Assembly: GCF_008370645.1 (NCBI RefSeq)
Contig: NZ_VTZN01000007.1
Location: forward strand, 1 to 63,178
Source: Mycobacterium simiae
GTDB lineage: Bacteria > Actinomycetota > Actinomycetes > Mycobacteriales > Mycobacteriaceae
Reading direction: 5' to 3'
DNA length: 63,178 nt
The notes beneath the pieces were generated by a model. That model had not been told where the DNA came from. It ran no database searches and worked only from the letters and a program-made list of their open reading frames with translations. The number at the start of each line of letters is the position of its first letter. The first letter of the stretch is position 1. Position numbers and translations under genes: made by a program. Below are positions 54,896-63,178 of this stretch, one piece after another.

Positions 54896-56716
54896 ATGGT
54901 AACTAAAACAACACTGGCCTCTTCTGTCGCATGCTTGTTGGTGGTGCTCGCCGCACTGCCGGGGTGTACCCCTCGGCCTGAAGGCCCGGGCCCGGCTGCC
55001 GAGAAGTTCCTGGCTGCGCTGGCCATCGGGGACACAGCGACGGCTGCCCAGCTGACCGACAACCCCAACGAAGCGCGCGAAGCGCTCAACGCGGCCTGGG
55101 CCGGCCTGCAGGCCACCCATTTGGATGCGCAGATCCTCAGCTCGAAGTACGCCGAGGATATGGGCACGGTCGCGTATCGCTTCACCTGGCACCTACCCAA
55201 GAACCGGACATGGAGCTACGACGGTCAACTCAAGATGGCCCGCGAAGAAGGGCAGTGGCAGGTCCGCTGGGCAACTAGTGGGCTGCATCCAAAGCTTGGC
55301 GAGCATCAGACGTTCTCGCTGCGCTCTGACCCGCCCCGGCGTGCCTCGGTCAACGAACTCGGTGGTAGCGATGTATTAGCGCCGGGCTACCTGTATCACT
55401 ACGCGCTGGACGCGACAGCGGCCGGTGCCGAGCTGATTGGGACGGCCCACGCGGTGGTGGAGGCTTTGCACCCCTTCAATCCAGCTCTAGACGCGTTGAA
55501 CGATCCGCAGCTGCTCGCCGAGCAGGCCAGCTCCTCGACCCAGCCGCTGGATCTGGGGGTCACGCTGCGCGCTGACGACAGCAATCGGGTCTTCGAGGCC
55601 ATCGGACGGCTGCCGGGCGTGGTGATCACGCCGCAGGCCGACCTGCTGCCGACTGACGACCATTTCGCGCCGGTCGTCATGAGTGAGGTGAAAAAGGCGG
55701 TAATCGACCAGCTCGACGGCCAGGCGGGCTGGCGGGTGGTCAGCGTCAACCAAAACGGCGTCGACGTTGCGGTGCTGCACGAAGTGGAGCCGTCGCCGGC
55801 GCCGTCGGTCACGATCACCTTGGACCGGACCGTGCAGAACGCCGCGCAGCGTGCGGTGGACGCTCGCGGCGGCAAAGCGATGATCGTGGTCGTCAAACCC
55901 TCTACCGGCGAAATTCTGGCGATTGCACAGAACCCGGGCGCCAACGCCGACGGCCCGATCGCCACGACGGGCCTATACCCGCCCGGGTCGACCTTCAAGA
56001 TGATCACCGCCGGCGCGGCCGTCGAGCGCGATATGGCCACCCCCAATACCATGCTGGGCTGCCCCGGCCACCTTGACATCGGTCACCGCACCATCCCCAA
56101 TTACGGGGGCTTCGATTTGGGGGTGGTGCCGTTGTCACGTGCGTTCGCCAGTTCGTGCAACACCACCTTCGCCGAATTGAGCAGCAAGTTGCCGCCGCGT
56201 GGTTTGACCCAGGCGGCCACTCGGTACGGGATCGGTCTCGACTATCGGGTGGAGGGGATAACCACAGTGACTGGTTCGGTGCCGCCGACAGTGGACCTGG
56301 CTGAGCGCACTGAGGACGGATTCGGTCAGGGCCGGGTGCTGGCCAGCCCGTTCGGGATGGCCCTGGTGGCGGCCACCGTGGCAGCGGGCAAGACCCCGGT
56401 GCCGCAGCTGATCGTCGGGCGGCCGACGGCGGTGCAGGGCGACGAAACGCCGATCAGCCCGAAGATGATCGACGCGTTGCGCCCCATGATGCGGCTGGTG
56501 GTGACCAATGGCACCGCCAAGGAGATCGCCGGCTGCGGTGAGGTTTACGGCAAGACCGGTGAAGCCGAATTCCCGGGCGGATCACACTCCTGGTTTGCCG
56601 GCTACCGCGGTGATCTGGCGTTCGCGGCGCTGATCGTCGGGGGCGGAAGTTCGGAATATGCCGTCCGGATGACCAAGATGATGTTCGACGTTCTGCCGCC
56701 GGGTTACCTGATGTAG
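54896..56716 (+). CDS. Penicillin-binding lipoprotein (Rv2864c-like)
   Basis: This 606-residue lipid-anchored transpeptidase has a signal peptide ending in LPGC (lipidated Cys24), an NTF2-like MecA_N domain (about 30-150), a dimerisation domain and a C-terminal transpeptidase with S365-T-F-K368, S420-C-N422 and K553-T-G. In M. tuberculosis the homologue is a penicillin-binding lipoprotein linked to carbapenem binding. The ATG at 54896 gives MVTKTTLASS, as in Rv2864c. Confidence 0.93.
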   Translation: MVTKTTLASSVACLLVVLAALPGCTPRPEGPGPAAEKFLAALAIGDTATAAQLTDNPNEAREALNAAWAGLQATHLDAQILSSKYAEDMGTVAYRFTWHLPKNRTWSYDGQLKMAREEGQWQVRWATSGLHPKLGEHQTFSLRSDPPRRASVNELGGSDVLAPGYLYHYALDATAAGAELIGTAHAVVEALHPFNPALDALNDPQLLAEQASSSTQPLDLGVTLRADDSNRVFEAIGRLPGVVITPQADLLPTDDHFAPVVMSEVKKAVIDQLDGQAGWRVVSVNQNGVDVAVLHEVEPSPAPSVTITLDRTVQNAAQRAVDARGGKAMIVVVKPSTGEILAIAQNPGANADGPIATTGLYPPGSTFKMITAGAAVERDMATPNTMLGCPGHLDIGHRTIPNYGGFDLGVVPLSRAFASSCNTTFAELSSKLPPRGLTQAATRYGIGLDYRVEGITTVTGSVPPTVDLAERTEDGFGQGRVLASPFGMALVAATVAAGKTPVPQLIVGRPTAVQGDETPISPKMIDALRPMMRLVVTNGTAKEIAGCGEVYGKTGEAEFPGGSHSWFAGYRGDLAFAALIVGGGSSEYAVRMTKMMFDVLPPGYLM

Positions 56717-56731
56717 TTTTCGAGGCGATAT

Positions 56732-57112
56732 CTAGGGACGGAATGCGCTGGCTAATGCCTGGTCGAATGTCTTGACTTGGCTGACACGGCGGCGCTGGCA
56801 CGATGCCAGGTGGAGCAGATCCCGTGCCCCCAGACCGGGATAGCGGTTGTGCAGAATCCGAGCGTGGACGACGTCGGCCATCTCGACGGGCCATATCTCA
56901 GCCACTGAGCGTGCCAACGTCAATGCCGAGTCCAGCGTCGATATTCGCCCCACGGGTAGGTAGGCGTGCAGGAGTTCTTGGATGACCTCAGCAGAGGTAA
57001 CAAGTCGCTGGTTGTGATCCAGGCTGTGCTCGAGAAATGCGCGGGCGGGCTCGCGCAAGGGGTGGTCGCGACCGACCGCGTACATGAAAACGTTGGTGTC
57101 AACGAAGATCAT
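56732..57112 (-). CDS. vapC23: VapC23-like PIN-domain ribonuclease toxin
   Basis: This 126-residue toxin has exactly the length of M. tuberculosis VapC23 (Rv2863). The PIN active site residues are D5 in MIFVDTN, E42/E46 in SAEVIQELLHAY, D98 in GARDLLH and D117 in TFDQAL. VapC toxins cut tRNA or rRNA when not held by VapB. The ATG overlaps the vapB stop by four bases (ATGA). A longer open frame upstream is out of the family and covers vapB. Confidence 0.9.
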   Translation of the reverse strand: MIFVDTNVFMYAVGRDHPLREPARAFLEHSLDHNQRLVTSAEVIQELLHAYLPVGRISTLDSALTLARSVAEIWPVEMADVVHARILHNRYPGLGARDLLHLASCQRRRVSQVKTFDQALASAFRP

Positions 57113-57378
57113 GTCGTCGCTAGGCCTTGCCGCCGGGATTCCTCGATCACCTGCAGATGTGCTTCCCAATCTGGTTCTGGCCCGTCGTCTTCGGGCGCAG
57201 ACGCGAAAAATCCGCGCAAATCCGCGCCGGTACGAATCGGATGCTGCCGTTGGTCCTCGAGTTGCTTGAGCCCGGCCTGACGGAGCCAACTACTGAGCGA
57301 CATGTGCTGTGCGGCCGCCTGTTGGCGAAATGCCTCCCGCTCCTCGTCGGTGAGAATCACTTGAACTCGGCTACTCAT
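57109..57378 (-). CDS. vapB23: VapB23-like antitoxin
   Basis: This 89-residue antitoxin has an N-terminal ribbon-helix-helix (MSSRVQVILTDEEREAFRQQ, with SLSSWLRQAGL) that should bind the operon promoter, and an acidic C-terminal tail with EDDGPEPDWEAHL that should wrap around VapC. It is translationally coupled with vapC23 and divergent from the DUF1707 gene. Confidence 0.88.
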   Translation of the reverse strand: MSSRVQVILTDEEREAFRQQAAAQHMSLSSWLRQAGLKQLEDQRQHPIRTGADLRGFFASAPEDDGPEPDWEAHLQVIEESRRQGLATT

Positions 57379-57458
57379 GCGTAATGATGTTACACACGTA
57401 GGGTTGGGGTGAGCAGCGGTAAATTGCGAGAGGTAAGGGAAATCGTCGAAGGCAGATC

Positions 57459-58067
57459 ATGACGGACAGCGGTGGGGACATGGTGGCTCCGATGTCACTG
57501 CGCGTTTCGGACGCCGACCGCAACGGCACTATGCGGCGGCTGCATAACGCGGTGGCGCTCGGGTTGATCGATATCAACGAGTTCGAGCAACGTTCGTCTC
57601 GAGTGTCTATCGCGCGAACCCAAAGTGAGCTGGAAGGGTTTGTCCGTGACCTGCCCGGCCCGGGCGCGATTGTCACCTCGGCAGCTGACCGGGTACAACT
57701 GCGCGGCTGGGCCGGCTCTTTGAAGCGCCATGGCGAATGGATGGTGCCCACCCGGCTGGCGCTGGTCCGTCGGCTGGGGTCAATCGAACTCGACCTCACC
57801 AGGGCTCGCTTCGCGGGACCCGTGGTGGTGATCGAGCTCGACATGAAGTTCGGTTCGCTGGAGCTTCGGCTGCCTGAGCGCGCCAGCGCCTCGATCGACG
57901 ACGTCGAGGTGTACGTGGGCAGCGCGATCGACCGCCGCAAAGAGGCACCCGCGGAAGGAACACCGCATGTTGTGTTGACCGGGCGGGTGGTGTGCGGCTC
58001 GGTGGTGATCCGGGGCCCGCGCCGGGCACTGTTGCGTCGCAAATCAGGTTTGATGGGTCTGGCTTGA
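57459..58067 (+). CDS. DUF1707 SHOCT-like domain protein (Rv2862c-like)
   Basis: This 202-residue protein has an N-terminal DUF1707 domain (SLRVSDADRNGTMRRLHNAV, with GLIDINEFEQR). The C-terminal half, with beta-strand-like FGSLELRLPERAS, resembles the cell-wall-active LiaF-type domain. It is soluble by appearance, with no membrane helix. Function unknown. Confidence 0.85.
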   Translation: MTDSGGDMVAPMSLRVSDADRNGTMRRLHNAVALGLIDINEFEQRSSRVSIARTQSELEGFVRDLPGPGAIVTSAADRVQLRGWAGSLKRHGEWMVPTRLALVRRLGSIELDLTRARFAGPVVVIELDMKFGSLELRLPERASASIDDVEVYVGSAIDRRKEAPAEGTPHVVLTGRVVCGSVVIRGPRRALLRRKSGLMGLA

Positions 58068-58149
58068 CCTCCTTTTCCCTTACCAGGCTGGGCAAGGTTG
58101 CGGGGCGCCAGCGGATGGTCCAGCTCGCGGACCCGACTAAGCTAGCGGG

Positions 58150-59007
58150 ATGGTTGCTCGCACCGCGCTTTCCCCCGGCGTCTTGTCTCCGACGCGGCCG
58201 GTGCCCAAGTGGATCGCCCGTCCGGAATACGTCGGCAAGCCGACGGCCCAAGAGGGCACCGAACCGTGGGTGCAGACGCCCGAGGTGATCGAGAAGATGC
58301 GTGTCGCCGGCCGGATCGCGGCCGGCGCCCTGGCCGAGGCTGGCAAGGCAGTTGCTCCGGGCGTGCAGACCGACGAACTGGACCGGATAGCGCACGACTA
58401 CATGGTCGATAACGGCGCCTACCCGTCGACGTTGGGTTACAAGGGATTCCCGAAGTCATGCTGCACGTCGCTCAACGAAGTCATCTGCCACGGAATCCCT
58501 GATTCGACGGAGATCGCCGACGGTGACATCGTCAACATCGACGTCACCGCCTACGTCGGTGGCGTGCACGGCGACACGAATGCGACTTTTCTGGCCGGTG
58601 ACGTTTCCGAGGAGCACCGCCTGCTGGTGGAGCGGACCCGGGAAGCCACCATGCGTGCGATCAACGCCGTTAAACCCGGACGCGCGTTGTCGGTAATCGG
58701 TCGTGTCATCGAGTCATATGCGAACCGGTTCGGGTACAACGTGGTTCGCGATTTCACCGGCCACGGTATCGGAACCACGTTCCACAACGGGCTGGTCGTC
58801 CTGCATTACGATCAGCCCGCGGTAGGCACGATCATGCAGCCCGGTATGACATTCACCATCGAGCCGATGATCAACCTAGGCTCCCTGGACTACGAAATCT
58901 GGGACGACGGCTGGACCGTGCTCACCAAGGACCACAGGTGGACCGCGCAGTTCGAACACACCCTGCTGGTCACCGATACCGGCGTCGAGATACTGACTTG
59001 TCTCTAG
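58150..59007 (+). CDS. mapB: Methionine aminopeptidase MapB (type I)
   Basis: This 285-residue enzyme has exactly the length of M. tuberculosis MapB (Rv2861c). It removes N-terminal Met from nascent proteins. The metal site is made by [21 protein letters not shown] (quoted in part), GHGIGTTFH and MTFTIEPM with the last Glu in QFEHTLLV. The N-terminal extension of about 40 residues with a PxxPxW-like stretch is typical for actinobacterial type Ic enzymes. Confidence 0.95.
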   Translation: MVARTALSPGVLSPTRPVPKWIARPEYVGKPTAQEGTEPWVQTPEVIEKMRVAGRIAAGALAEAGKAVAPGVQTDELDRIAHDYMVDNGAYPSTLGYKGFPKSCCTSLNEVICHGIPDSTEIADGDIVNIDVTAYVGGVHGDTNATFLAGDVSEEHRLLVERTREATMRAINAVKPGRALSVIGRVIESYANRFGYNVVRDFTGHGIGTTFHNGLVVLHYDQPAVGTIMQPGMTFTIEPMINLGSLDYEIWDDGWTVLTKDHRWTAQFEHTLLVTDTGVEILTCL

Positions 59008-59008
59008 C

Positions 59009-59068
59009 GCGAGCAGACACAGACTCGCATCATTGTGACCGCAAGAGTGCGATTCTGTGTCTGCTCGC
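59009..59068. terminator. Long inverted repeat after mapB, second copy of the GCGAGCAGAC family
   Basis: Arms of 21 bp (59009-59029 and 59048-59068) match at 20 of 21 positions and enclose an 18-base loop. Arm sequence and loop length are nearly the same as at 19717-19776. It follows the mapB stop by two bases and lies immediately before cobQ on the same strand, so here it may end mapB transcripts or hinder cobQ translation. Confidence 0.7.
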
Positions 59069-59077
59069 CGTAGGGAG

Positions 59078-60577
59078 GTGAGCGGTGCGCTGCTGGTGGC
59101 CGGGACCAGCTCTGATGCCGGCAAGTCGGTGGTGGTCGCGGGTCTGTGCCGGTTGCTGGCCAGCAACGGGGTGCGGGTAGCGCCGTTCAAGGCGCAGAAC
59201 ATGTCCAACAATTCAGCCGTCACCGTCGAGGGCGGTGAGATCGGCCGGGCCCAGGCAATTCAGGCCCGCGCGGCCGGGCTGGAGCCCAGTGTGCGGTTCA
59301 ACCCGATCCTACTCAAGCCAGGCAGTGACCGAACCTCGCAGCTTGTCATCCGGGGACAGGTAGCCGATCGCGTCACCGCGGCCGGTTACCTGCAACATCG
59401 TGACCGCCTCGCCGGTATCGTCCTTGACGAATTATCGGGCTTGCGCCGCGACTTCGACGCGGTGATTTGCGAAGGAGCCGGCTCTCCAGCCGAAATTAAC
59501 CTCCGGGCAACCGATTTGGCGAACATGGGTCTCGCCAGGGCCGCACACTTGCCGGTGATCCTGGTGGGCGATATCGACCGTGGCGGGTTGCTTGCTCACT
59601 TGTTCGGGACGGTCGCGGTGCTCGAACCCGACGATCAAGCGCGCATTGCAGGGTTTATTGTCAACAAGTTTCGCGGTGATCCCGCACTACTGGAACCCGG
59701 GCTGCGGCAACTGCAGGAGTTAACCGGCCGTCCCACCTACGGAGTCCTGCCCTACGCCGATCAGCTCTGGCTCGACGCCGAAGATACGCTGTCGGTCGTG
59801 GCGCACCGGGTGGTCGGCACTCCCGAGCCGCGCGGTGCGCAGTGGTTGAGGGTAGCGGCAATCCGGCTGCCTCGGCTATCCAACTCCACCGACGTCGAGG
59901 CGCTGGCCTGCGAGCCCGGTGTGCTGGTGCGCTGGATCACCGATCCCGCCGATCTGGCCGACGTCGACCTGATCGTGCTGCCCGGCAGCAAGGCCACCGT
60001 CGCCGACCTATCGTGGCTGCGAAACGGCGGCCTGGCCAAGGGAATTGCCGATCACGCTGGGGCGGGCAAGCCGATCCTGGGCATCTGCGGCGGTTTCCAG
60101 ATGTTGTGCCGCACTATCGTGGATGAGGTGGAATCCGGGGTCGGGGTGGTGGCCGGGCTGGGATTGTTGGACGCCGACGTCGTGTTCAGTTCGGCCAAGA
60201 CGCTGCGGCGCTGGCAGCATCCGTTGACTGGCTATGAGATCCATCATGGGCAGCTGGCCCGTTGCGCCGAGGCGGCCTGGTTCGATGTCGACAGTGAAAT
60301 GCAGGGCATCGTACGCGGCGCGATTTTCGGCACCCACTGGCATGGGCTGCTCGACAACGACGACTTCCGTCGGGGCTGGCTCGGCGCAGTGGCCGATGCG
60401 GCGGGCCGGCGCGGATTCGTCGTGGCTGCCGACGCGAACGTTGCGACGCGCCGCGATGCCCAGCTGGATCTGATCGCCGGGCTGTTGGCGGCGCATGTGG
60501 ATGTGGAGGCTATCACCGGGTTGCTTACCGACCCACTGCCGCGGCGACCGACTATTGCCAGCCAATTGAGCCGCTGA
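59078..60577 (+). CDS. cobQ: Cobyric acid synthase CobQ
   Basis: This glutamine-dependent amidase (499 residues from the GTG at 59078) amidates adenosylcobyrinic acid a,c-diamide in cobalamin synthesis. The N-terminal dethiobiotin synthase-like domain has [27 protein letters not shown] and [11 protein letters not shown]. The C-terminal GATase1 domain has the nucleophile Cys in ICGGFQML and the His in GTHWHGLL. An upstream GTG at 59057 would place the start inside the hairpin. In M. tuberculosis cobQ1 is elsewhere (Rv0255c). Confidence 0.93.
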   Translation: MSGALLVAGTSSDAGKSVVVAGLCRLLASNGVRVAPFKAQNMSNNSAVTVEGGEIGRAQAIQARAAGLEPSVRFNPILLKPGSDRTSQLVIRGQVADRVTAAGYLQHRDRLAGIVLDELSGLRRDFDAVICEGAGSPAEINLRATDLANMGLARAAHLPVILVGDIDRGGLLAHLFGTVAVLEPDDQARIAGFIVNKFRGDPALLEPGLRQLQELTGRPTYGVLPYADQLWLDAEDTLSVVAHRVVGTPEPRGAQWLRVAAIRLPRLSNSTDVEALACEPGVLVRWITDPADLADVDLIVLPGSKATVADLSWLRNGGLAKGIADHAGAGKPILGICGGFQMLCRTIVDEVESGVGVVAGLGLLDADVVFSSAKTLRRWQHPLTGYEIHHGQLARCAEAAWFDVDSEMQGIVRGAIFGTHWHGLLDNDDFRRGWLGAVADAAGRRGFVVAADANVATRRDAQLDLIAGLLAAHVDVEAITGLLTDPLPRRPTIASQLSR

Positions 60578-60677
60578 TCCGCTGTCCGGGACCGCCAAGG
60601 AGGTGCAACGTGACTGCCGGAGCGTGGGATCGCTGTGCGTCCAGACCGATTAGCGGTAGCTTGCAAAGGTGCCCACC

Positions 60678-61229
60678 ATGACCACGCTGGACGGACTTGC
60701 TGTCCCGGTGGCAGTGAGCGGCCCGGATAAGGGGGTTGTCGTTGTCATCCTCGGTGCGGACGAGCGTGCGGTCGCCGCGTATGACCCGATTTGTGAGCGC
60801 CTCCAGACCGCGACGCTGAAGACTGTCGTCGTGGCCGCTGACCCGCGGCTGACTGCAAAGGCTGTGGTCGGGATCCTCGATGGCCTCGGGGTACGGTGGG
60901 CGGTTGTGGTCGGTGACCGCGCGGGCGCCGAACTCGCCTGGGAACTAGCGGCAACCAGGCTGGGCCGGTTTGCCGGTCTGGTCGCCATCGACCGCGGACA
61001 TCCGGCGGTCGCCGATGTCGATGGCGTGATTCGCGACGGTCGTTGCCCACCGGTTGAGATCAGCACGACGGTGCTGGTGAGCTCCGTGGAGGCGCGGGCG
61101 GTGGCGGTCGCCAGCCAGCGGCTGGTATACGCCGAGTACCGCGTGGTGGACCTAGTGGGACGGCGTAACGCGCACGAATCGGCGGCACAGCTGGCAACTG
61201 AGATCGTGCTGCGCACCAGCGGATGGTAG
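60678..61229 (+). CDS. Alpha/beta-hydrolase-like protein without a nucleophile
   Basis: This 183-residue protein has alternating hydrophobic strands and helices that recall an alpha/beta-hydrolase fold, but the elbow reads GDRAGAELAW, with Arg where the Ser of GxSxG would be. No His-Asp pair is evident, and the protein is about 80 residues shorter than a complete hydrolase. It is most likely non-catalytic or a different Rossmann-like fold. The ATG at 60678 has AAAGG upstream. It lies between cobQ and glnA4. Confidence 0.65.
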   Translation: MTTLDGLAVPVAVSGPDKGVVVVILGADERAVAAYDPICERLQTATLKTVVVAADPRLTAKAVVGILDGLGVRWAVVVGDRAGAELAWELAATRLGRFAGLVAIDRGHPAVADVDGVIRDGRCPPVEISTTVLVSSVEARAVAVASQRLVYAEYRVVDLVGRRNAHESAAQLATEIVLRTSGW

Positions 61230-61412
61230 GAAGCGCCACTGTCCGGGTGTTGGACCGAAAATACGCGCCCGACACCACCGGCGGCACCAGCTGACTTGTT
61301 CTATGCTCGATTGCCAACCTTGGTAAGCGATTTCGTCTCCGCAGAGTGGGATCGGGTTTTCTGGTCAAGTGCGGGCAATTGTTTGGTCGTGGGCGGTCGG
61401 TAGGAAGGTGAC

Positions 61413-62786
61413 ATGACGTATCCCGATGCTGCGCCGTTGTCGTGGTCGGAGCTGGAGCAGCTGGTCGCCGGTGGCGACGTCGACACCGTCATCGTGGCCT
61501 TCACTGACATGCAGGGTCGGCTGGCTGGCAAGCGGGTCGCGGGCCGGTTCTTTCTCGAGGGCGTAGCCGCCCACGGCGCCGAGTGTTGCAGCTACCTGCT
61601 GGCCGTTGACGTCGACCTGAACACTGTGCCGGGATTCGCGGTGTCGAGTTGGGAGACCGGCTATGGCGACATGGTGATGAGGCCTGACCTGAACACTCTT
61701 CGGCTCACTCCCTGGCTGCCGGGTACGGCGCTGGTGATCGCCGACCTGGCGTGGGCCGACGGTAGCCCGGTTGACGTTGCGCCGCGCAGTATCCTGCGCC
61801 GTCAGCTGCACCGGCTTGGTGAGCGTAGCCTGGTCGCCGACGTCGCCACGGAGCTGGAGTTCATCGTGTTCGACCAGCCCTATCGGCAGGCTTGGGCCAG
61901 CGGATACCGCGGCCTGACCCCGGCCAGCGACTACAACATCGACTACGCGATTGCCGCGTCGTCGCGTATGGAGCCGTTGCTGCGGGACATTCGGCTGGGC
62001 ATGCAGGGCGCGGGTCTGCGAGTCGAGTCGGTCAAGGGCGAATGCAACAAGGGCCAGCAGGAGATTGGGTTTCGCTACGATGAGGCGCTGGTCACCTGTG
62101 ACAATCATGCCGTCTACAAGAACGGTGCCAAGGAGATCGCGGACCTGCACGGCAAGAGCCTCACGTTCATGGCGAAATACGATGAGCGCGAAGGCAACAG
62201 CTGCCACATTCATTTCTCGCTACGCGGCGCAGACGGCTCGGCGGTGCTCACCGACAGCGCCGGCCCGCATGGCATGTCGGCGCTGTTCCGCAGCTTCATC
62301 GCCGGCCAGCTAGCTGCGATGCGGGAACTCACCTTGTTTTTCGCGCCGAACATCAACTCTTACAAGCGCTTCGCCGATAGTAGTTTTGCTCCTACCACAG
62401 TGGCGTGGGGGCTGGACAACCGGACCTGTGCGCTGCGCGTGGTGGGGCACGGGTCGAATCTTCGAGTTGAATGTCGCGTTCCTGGCGGCGACGTCAATCA
62501 ATACCTCGCGGTGGCGGCGCTGATCGCGGGAGGGTTGTACGGTATCGATCGAGGGCTCGACCCTGCCGAGCCGTGCACCGGCAACGCGTACCAGCAAGCC
62601 GGATTCGACCGGCTGCCCACCACGCTCGCGGAGGCCGCTGTAGCGTTCGAAGCATCGGTGCTGGCGCGCGAAGCCTTCGGCGACGACGTTGTCGCACACT
62701 ACGTGAACAATGCCCGCGTCGAGCAGGCGGCCTTTGACGCAGCGGTCACCGATTGGGAGAGGATGCGCGGTTTTGAACGGCTCTAG
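61413..62786 (+). CDS. glnA4: Glutamine synthetase-like enzyme GlnA4
   Basis: This 457-residue protein has exactly the length of M. tuberculosis GlnA4 (Rv2860c). It belongs to the GlnA3/GlnA4 branch, which in Actinobacteria includes gamma-glutamylpolyamine/ethanolamine synthetases rather than ammonium-assimilating enzymes. Signatures: the N-terminal beta-grasp (FTDMQGRLAGKRV), ELEFIVFD, VKGECNKGQQEIGF, GNSCHIHFSL and NINSYKRF. The neighbouring amidohydrolase-type gene (62773) would hydrolyse gamma-glutamyl amines, which supports a polyamine or amine catabolic role. Confidence 0.92.
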   Translation: MTYPDAAPLSWSELEQLVAGGDVDTVIVAFTDMQGRLAGKRVAGRFFLEGVAAHGAECCSYLLAVDVDLNTVPGFAVSSWETGYGDMVMRPDLNTLRLTPWLPGTALVIADLAWADGSPVDVAPRSILRRQLHRLGERSLVADVATELEFIVFDQPYRQAWASGYRGLTPASDYNIDYAIAASSRMEPLLRDIRLGMQGAGLRVESVKGECNKGQQEIGFRYDEALVTCDNHAVYKNGAKEIADLHGKSLTFMAKYDEREGNSCHIHFSLRGADGSAVLTDSAGPHGMSALFRSFIAGQLAAMRELTLFFAPNINSYKRFADSSFAPTTVAWGLDNRTCALRVVGHGSNLRVECRVPGGDVNQYLAVAALIAGGLYGIDRGLDPAEPCTGNAYQQAGFDRLPTTLAEAAVAFEASVLAREAFGDDVVAHYVNNARVEQAAFDAAVTDWERMRGFERL

Positions 62787-63178
62787 AGCGAGTCGGCCGC
62801 TGGTGGGCCTAACGACTTATCTGGAGCAGGTGCAGACCGGAGTCTGGGACGTCCCCGCAAGCTATCTGCCCGCCGATTATTTCGAGGGTGTCGTGATGGC
62901 CGGTGGCATCGCGGTACTGCTACCGCCTCAGCCGGTGGACCGCGCGAGCGTCGAGCGCGTGCTGGACGCGCTGGACGCGCTGGTGATCACCGGTGGTTAT
63001 GACGTCGACCCCGCCGCCTACGGCCACCAACCACACCCGAGTACCGACCCACCGCGCACCGAGCGTGACGCCTGGGAGCTGGCGCTGCTCAAGGGTGCGC
63101 TGCAGCGGGGCCTTCCGCTGTTGGGAATCTGTCGCGGCGCTCAAGTGCTCAACGTTGCGCTGGGGGGGACGTTGCACC
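62773..63178 (+). CDS. Class I glutamine amidotransferase-like hydrolase (PuuD-like), partial
   Basis: This gene runs off the right edge. A TTG at 62773, about ten bases after GGGAGAGG and overlapping glnA4 by 14 bp, is the best start; a GTG at 62803 is possible. It resembles Rv2859c and gamma-glutamyl-GABA hydrolases: VGLTTYLEQVQTGVWDVPA, LVITGGYDVDPAAYG and the nucleophile Cys in LLGICRGAQVLNVALGG. It probably hydrolyses the gamma-glutamyl products of GlnA4. Confidence 0.88.
   Translation, partial: MNGSRASRPLVGLTTYLEQVQTGVWDVPASYLPADYFEGVVMAGGIAVLLPPQPVDRASVERVLDALDALVITGGYDVDPAAYGHQPHPSTDPPRTERDAWELALLKGALQRGLPLLGICRGAQVLNVALGGTLH

Noticed and set aside
56715..56731. Terminator between the PBP gene and vapC23
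   Set aside because: The gap is only about 15 bp and shows no dyad.

Overview
The window is chromosomal DNA of a slow-growing Mycobacterium close to, but outside, the M. tuberculosis complex. From ffh at 12850 to the right edge, gene content, order and start context follow the M. tuberculosis Rv2916c-Rv2859c segment read in reverse: ffh, amidohydrolase, pknI, D-aminoacylase, TetR, dacB2, rpsP-KH-rimM-trmD, lppW, rplS, lepB, rnhB, fdhD, YraN, comM, dprA, viuB, xerC, rpsB-tsf, amiC, pyrH-frr, cdsA, rlmN, dxr-rip1-ispG, a lipoprotein PBP, vapBC23, mapB, glnA4. Several differences from M. tuberculosis argue for a related non-tuberculous species. These assignments rest on remembered family sequences, not on a database search.

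The accessory part is about 1.3-12.2 kb, between the Rv2917-type helicase (left edge, minus strand) and ffh, which are neighbours in M. tuberculosis. It holds a one-direction set of ESX-1 secretion-associated (esp) genes: espL-like, espB-like, a small ORF, espK-like, espJ-like, an espE/espA-like gene, an espF/espC-like gene and an espH/espD-like gene. There is no ESX core gene: no eccA-E, mycP, esxA/B, PE/PPE or espG. The set brings together homologues that lie at the two opposite ends of the classical ESX-1 locus. It carries substrates with WxG or YxxxD signatures together with homologues of their chaperones (EspK for EspB, EspH for EspE/F). A LysR regulator gene stands at its right edge and a decayed copy of that gene's 3' end at its left edge, forming an imperfect direct repeat of about 280 bp.

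The rest is mostly housekeeping: protein targeting (ffh, lepB), ribosome and translation (rpsP, rimM, trmD, rplS, rpsB, tsf, frr, rlmN), envelope (dacB2, PBP lipoprotein, lppW, cdsA, rip1), isoprenoids (dxr, ispG), DNA handling (xerC, rnhB, dprA, comM), cobyric acid synthase, and a glutamine synthetase-like enzyme with a class I amidotransferase. Local differences from M. tuberculosis include a PknI without its catalytic aspartate; a decayed interval where fdhF would be, holding broken wax-ester-synthase and epimerase genes; a lactate 2-monooxygenase-like gene between viuB and xerC; a divergent methyltransferase/MocR pair after amiC; a FAD-Rieske fusion before pyrH; absence of the mpt53-mpt83 segment with a vapC relic left beside dxr; and cobQ between mapB and glnA4.

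Intergenic signals include two related long inverted repeats, a third hairpin at a convergent junction, a 13-bp tandem repeat upstream of espB, a T-N11-A dyad upstream of the LysR gene, and an identical 13-mer in the candidate promoters of rpsP and rplS. I saw no tRNA, rRNA, CRISPR array or intact insertion sequence.
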